DNA of 9,464 nt, taken from NCBI GenBank assembly GCA_947630355.1, contig CANRHJ010000070.1, positions 1-9,464 on the forward strand. The letters run 5' to 3'. The DNA is from Candidatus Gastranaerophilales bacterium. GTDB taxonomy: Bacteria; Cyanobacteriota; Vampirovibrionia; Gastranaerophilales; Gastranaerophilaceae. Position numbers and translations under genes: made by a program. The notes under the pieces were generated by a model, which had not been told where the DNA came from, made no database searches, and saw only the letters and a program-made list of their open reading frames with translations. Shown here one piece after another: positions 6,540 through 9,464 of the stretch; the first letter of the stretch is position 1; each line of letters starts with the position of its first letter.

Positions 6540-7436
6540 TTATAATGCTCCTTTATACATTATAATTATTCCGGCTATTGTAAATACTAACCCCAGATAC
6601 TCTTTTAATTTTGGTTTATATTTAAATAATATTACCATAAAGATTATAATAAACAAAGGTTCTAAAGTCATTATTGTGCTTGCTATTATTAATTGACAGT
6701 ATTTAATAGCTGATAATGACATCCAAAATCCTCCGAATGTAGCAAGTGCAATTGTTGATATTAATTTTATATTATAATTTTTTTCATTTAGTCTATTTTT
6801 CCAAGCAGGAAGCTGTTTTGAAATTATCCCGAAAATAAACAATACAATGCCGGCCGAAAGCATTCTGTACATTGTTGCAGTGATTGTTGAGACACTGCTA
6901 AATACCGGTTTTATAATCACCATTGAATATGCGCTGCATATTAAAGATAATACGGCAAATAAAAGCCCCCAAAATGTAGTCCGAGCTTTTTCGTTATTTT
7001 CAATATTTAGCGGGAAAATAAAAAACGAAAGCCCGATCAAGATTACAACAATACCGACCCAATTTATTAAAGAAGGCATTTCCCCTAAAAATATTAATCC
7101 GAATATTCCGTTAAATAAATCAGGACCTACGAATAAAATTATTGATAAAAGCAGAGGGGATAATCGATTTAACGAGGCAAAAAATAAGCTGTCTCCTATT
7201 GCTATACCTATTATTCCGCTTGCCATTACGGGAAGAATAACCTCTTTAGATATAATAAAATTTGTTCCCGTAAGTAAAATTGCAATAAATAAAAAGAAAA
7301 CGCTTAAAGAGGATTTTATAAACGTCATACCAATCGGCTCTAATTTTTCTCCCAGTTTTTTAAATATAAGAGAACATAATGCCCACGATGCCGTTGAAAT
7401 AACCGCAAAAGTTATTCCTAAAATCGATTTTTCCAT
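6540..7436 (-). CDS. EamA/DMT-superfamily transporter, ten membrane segments
   Basis: An integral inner-membrane protein of 298 residues, the standard length for the drug/metabolite transporter superfamily. It has two EamA repeats (about 6-140 and 154-295), each with five hydrophobic segments. GLIFLGEMPSLINWVGIVVI (113-132) carries the usual Gly-Glu signature at the end of repeat 1. In repeat 2 the equivalent stretch after LEPLF (258-262) reads FKYKPKLKEYLG, lacking the aligned Gly-Glu. Members move amino acids, nucleotide sugars, S-adenosylmethionine or other metabolites, and substrate cannot be read from sequence. The start overlaps the end of the methyltransferase gene by 19 bases, with only a weak AGAAG upstream, so translation is probably coupled. 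Its last codons contain the ribosome-binding site of the next gene. Confidence 0.93.
   Translation of the reverse strand: MEKSILGITFAVISTASWALCSLIFKKLGEKLEPIGMTFIKSSLSVFFLFIAILLTGTNFIISKEVILPVMASGIIGIAIGDSLFFASLNRLSPLLLSIILFVGPDLFNGIFGLIFLGEMPSLINWVGIVVILIGLSFFIFPLNIENNEKARTTFWGLLFAVLSLICSAYSMVIIKPVFSSVSTITATMYRMLSAGIVLFIFGIISKQLPAWKNRLNEKNYNIKLISTIALATFGGFWMSLSAIKYCQLIIASTIMTLEPLFIIIFMVILFKYKPKLKEYLGLVFTIAGIIIMYKGAL
6548..6554 (-). promoter_or_regulatory. Strong ribosome-binding site of the HemN-like gene
   Basis: AAAGGAG on the minus strand (complement of 6548-6554) lies inside the last codons of the transporter gene, eight bases before the ATG at 6539. The transporter stop TAA (6542-6540) is followed immediately by that ATG. 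This supports the chosen start and co-translation of the two genes. Confidence 0.6.
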
Positions 7437-8407
7437 ATCTTCTTAATCTTTTCTTTAAAAATTTCAGTAAAGGTTACAACATACCTGATATTACTGCTTG
7501 CATACTGATTTTTAAAATCACTTCTGTTGAATATATCTTTTATGTTTAGTATATAAAATAGTTTTGAATGCTGTATCCAAGATATTTTATGTCCATTTAT
7601 TATGTTTTTGTTAATGAAAACCAAATCCATTGTGTAATCTGTAAGTTTGTTCGGATAAAAATATGAATGCATATCATAAGTCGGAATACCATTACATAGA
7701 AAAGTATTTCTGGCTATGAGAACAAAATTCTTTTGAATTTCATCCAACATTTGTATTCTGTTTATTATATATGCCGGATTGTCTAAATGGATTGAGAGAT
7801 TCATAGCTGTTATTTGATCGGAATATTTCAATATATCAGGCATAACCTCAGCTTCGGCACCGGCTATATCCATTTTTAAATATATTTTTTTATTTTCCAA
7901 TCCTAATTCTTTTAATTTATCACCAAATTTATGAATTTTTTCAGATGATACTTGATCTCTTATTAAATATTTGTCGGTTCCTATACATTCACTGTAGAAA
8001 TGAAAATTCGGATAAGGAATTTCAACACTTTTAACACCGCAGTCAAATGCATATACAGGACATTTCGTTTCACTATCAAATCTGCTTTCAAATGAAATAT
8101 CTTGTTCAATTCCGTACGACATTAAAGCTTCTGATTGTTCTAAAGCAATTAAAGGACATAAGCGCAATTTCCAATCCAAAAATGTAAGTTGTAAATTTGT
8201 ATCATCTGCTTTTACTTTATGAATAAGTAACTTAGGCAACATCAATGTAAATGTTTGCCCCATACACTTTTTATTATTCTCATACATACAAGTCTTAATA
8301 ATTGTTTCTTTATTTGACAGTATTAACCAATAACTAGTGAATTGGACCAAAACAATAACCAGTGTAATAATAAAACTTATAATAATAATTTTCTTTAACT
8401 TAAACAT
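7418..8407 (-). CDS. Membrane-anchored FkbM/Methyltransf_22-like methyltransferase
   Basis: A basic N-terminus (Lys3, Lys5, Lys6) precedes one hydrophobic segment (about 7-30), giving a signal-anchor. The remaining roughly 300 residues resemble an S-adenosylmethionine-dependent methyltransferase fold: SYGIEQDISFE (97-107), VYAFDCG (118-124), and LKMDIAGAE (177-185), which corresponds to the family's 'LK-D-IEGAE' signature but with Ala182 in place of the acidic residue. Positive-inside bias weakly places the catalytic part outside the cytoplasm, although the flank after the segment is also basic. Seven cysteines follow the anchor. Family members usually methylate glycans, polyketides or small molecules; the substrate is unknown. 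It is first in a three-gene minus-strand unit. There is no convincing ribosome-binding site, and an in-frame stop lies four codons upstream of the ATG, so the start is fixed. Confidence 0.82.
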   Translation of the reverse strand: MFKLKKIIIISFIITLVIVLVQFTSYWLILSNKETIIKTCMYENNKKCMGQTFTLMLPKLLIHKVKADDTNLQLTFLDWKLRLCPLIALEQSEALMSYGIEQDISFESRFDSETKCPVYAFDCGVKSVEIPYPNFHFYSECIGTDKYLIRDQVSSEKIHKFGDKLKELGLENKKIYLKMDIAGAEAEVMPDILKYSDQITAMNLSIHLDNPAYIINRIQMLDEIQKNFVLIARNTFLCNGIPTYDMHSYFYPNKLTDYTMDLVFINKNIINGHKISWIQHSKLFYILNIKDIFNRSDFKNQYASSNIRYVVTFTEIFKEKIKKIWKNRF

Positions 8408-8418
8408 ATGATTATGTT

Positions 8419-8424
8419 ATTATA
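8419..8424 (-). promoter_or_regulatory. Possible -10 box for the methyltransferase operon
   Basis: The minus strand reads TATAAT (complement of 8419-8424), 11 bases before the ATG at 8407. Transcription would start about five bases before the codon, giving an almost leaderless mRNA and fitting the missing ribosome-binding site. No good -35 box is seen at 16-18 bases; the nearest, TTGTTA (complement of 8437-8442), is only 12 bases away. Confidence 0.25.
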
Positions 8425-8452
8425 AAAACAAAAATATAACAAGAAATTAACT

Positions 8453-9454
8453 ATGAACAATATAATTTCAAACATAAGAAATTTAGAAAAAGAAAAAATA
8501 ATTGAAATCTTACAATATAAAGATGTCAACCATTTAAAGCTATTAAATATAGCCAGAGACATCAGAAATAACGGGAAATTTAAAAATAAAGCAGAATTAC
8601 GAAGCGTTATAGAAATATCAAATATATGTTCACAAAAATGTAAATATTGTTCGATTGGAAACAAAAAAGAAGGGAAATTTATTCAGAACAAAAATGACAT
8701 AATAAAGAAAGTCAGAATGCTGGCAGATAAAGGCCGCAGAACCTTTTTACTTCAATCCGGCGAAAGTAAAAATCAAAAATTTATTGATGATATTTCAAGT
8801 TGCTGTGAAGAAATAAAGAATATAAATTCTGATATTCAAATAATATTGTGTCTTGGTAACCTGACAAAAAGGCAATATAAACAGTTAAAAGATGCAGGAG
8901 CTGACAGATATGTATTAAAATTTGAAACATCTAACGCTGAACATCATAAATTCTGCAGACCTTCCGACAATATTGAAAATCGTTTAGAGTGCATAAATAA
9001 TTTGATTGATTTGGATTTTAAAGTGGGAAGCGGTAATATTGTTGGTTTACCCATGCAAACATTGGATAATCTGTATGAAGATTTGGTTTTAATAAACAGT
9101 TTAAAATTGTCTATGGTAAGTGCTACAAAATTTATACCGAACGAATTCTCGGAATTCAGAAACTACCCTGCCGGAGATATAAATTTAACATTAAACTTTA
9201 TAGCGGTATTAAGAATACTTAAACCTGAATGTTTAATACCCTCTACATCATCACTTTCAATTGACAATAAAAACGGACAATATGAAGGTCTTATGGCCGG
9301 TTGTAATACGGTAACAATTCATGACGGAACACCAAAGGAATTTGAAAAGCAATTTATGATATATTCAAAAGACAGATTTACTCCTGCCGAAGAATTTTGC
9401 AGAAACATTATTAAAGATGCATCTATGATTCCGGAAAATAAATTAATTCTTTAA
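8453..9454 (+). CDS. BioB/HydE-like radical SAM protein
   Basis: A 333-residue radical SAM enzyme with the cluster motif CSQKCKYC (Cys59, Cys63, Cys66). The rest follows the biotin synthase/HydE layout: LLQSGES (99-105), KFETSN (156-161), VGSGNIVGLPMQTLDNL (191-207), KFIPNEF (226-232), LIPSTSSLSI (261-270) and an AGCNTV...GTP segment (282-294). QSGE, FETSN and VGLP-QT are closer to HydE and its relatives HmdB and PylB than to BioB. Several HydE-typical stretches differ: PSTSSL for the PATTAL-like motif and GCNTVTIHDGTP for GANVVMPN-TP. No hydF or hydG lies nearby, so [FeFe]-hydrogenase maturation is only one option. The ATG at 8453 has a weak AAGAAA upstream. It is divergent from the methyltransferase gene, 45 bases away, and full length; only ten bases remain to the window edge. 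Confidence 0.9.
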   Translation: MNNIISNIRNLEKEKIIEILQYKDVNHLKLLNIARDIRNNGKFKNKAELRSVIEISNICSQKCKYCSIGNKKEGKFIQNKNDIIKKVRMLADKGRRTFLLQSGESKNQKFIDDISSCCEEIKNINSDIQIILCLGNLTKRQYKQLKDAGADRYVLKFETSNAEHHKFCRPSDNIENRLECINNLIDLDFKVGSGNIVGLPMQTLDNLYEDLVLINSLKLSMVSATKFIPNEFSEFRNYPAGDINLTLNFIAVLRILKPECLIPSTSSLSIDNKNGQYEGLMAGCNTVTIHDGTPKEFEKQFMIYSKDRFTPAEEFCRNIIKDASMIPENKLIL

Positions 9455-9464
9455 TGCAAAATGC

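Noticed and set aside
6847..7446. 199-codon plus-strand open frame antisense to the EamA transporter
   Set aside because: It mirrors a convincing ten-segment membrane protein; its composition is that of a reverse-strand shadow, with no recognisable motif.
8395..8664. Minus-strand hydrophobic open frame of 89 codons overlapping the divergent region
   Set aside because: It is antisense to the radical SAM cysteine motif; its hydrophobicity comes from the A-rich coding strand opposite.
9454..9464. ATG overlapping the last stop codon (TAATG), as if a next gene starts here
   Set aside because: Only three codons are visible, and there is no ribosome-binding site at a useful distance, so it cannot be supported.
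1..9464. CRISPR array, insertion sequence, phage genes or restriction and defence genes
   Set aside because: I saw no regularly spaced repeats, transposase motifs, terminal inverted repeats, target duplications or phage proteins, and no integrase beside the tRNA.

Overview
The window is A+T-rich bacterial DNA (roughly one-third G+C by eye). It uses the standard bacterial code: TGA is a true stop at 1888-1890. Most genes have Shine-Dalgarno-type start sites and packing is dense, with no gene-free stretch over 100 bases. Split transketolase genes, ftsEX, a single-domain AAA+ ATPase whose first residues carry an 'N-F-G' tag, and several radical SAM genes suggest an anaerobic, probably gut- or host-associated fermenter. 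The N-terminal tag reminds me of Gastranaerophilales/Melainabacteria proteins, but that placement is inference from memory and not proven here.

Left arm (1-3470, + strand): a possible tail of an upstream gene (to 89), then four tightly coupled genes: transketolase N-terminal subunit, transketolase C-terminal subunit, ftsE and ftsX. Junctions are a Shine-Dalgarno overlapping a stop codon, an ATGA overlap and an 8-base overlap. The unit joins carbon metabolism to a division-linked ABC complex and ends in a small hairpin that can terminate transcription on both strands.

Middle (3474-5080): a minus-strand AAA+ ATPase starting at TTG, then a 95-base divergent gap holding a near-palindromic A6T6 element and a good promoter for a plus-strand tRNA-Ser(GCT).

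Right arm (5097-9454): three contiguous minus-strand genes, in transcription order a membrane-anchored FkbM-like methyltransferase, an EamA/DMT transporter and a HemN/HemW-like radical SAM protein. The first two overlap by 19 bases and the last two abut with no gap. The radical SAM gene has a run of nine G residues exactly encoding its SAM-binding Gly-Gly-Gly. Divergently, 45 bases away, lies a plus-strand BioB/HydE-like radical SAM gene. Three of these four proteins should consume S-adenosylmethionine and the fourth belongs to a transporter superfamily that includes SAM carriers. This right arm is the best candidate for an undescribed pathway; its product cannot be read from sequence alone.
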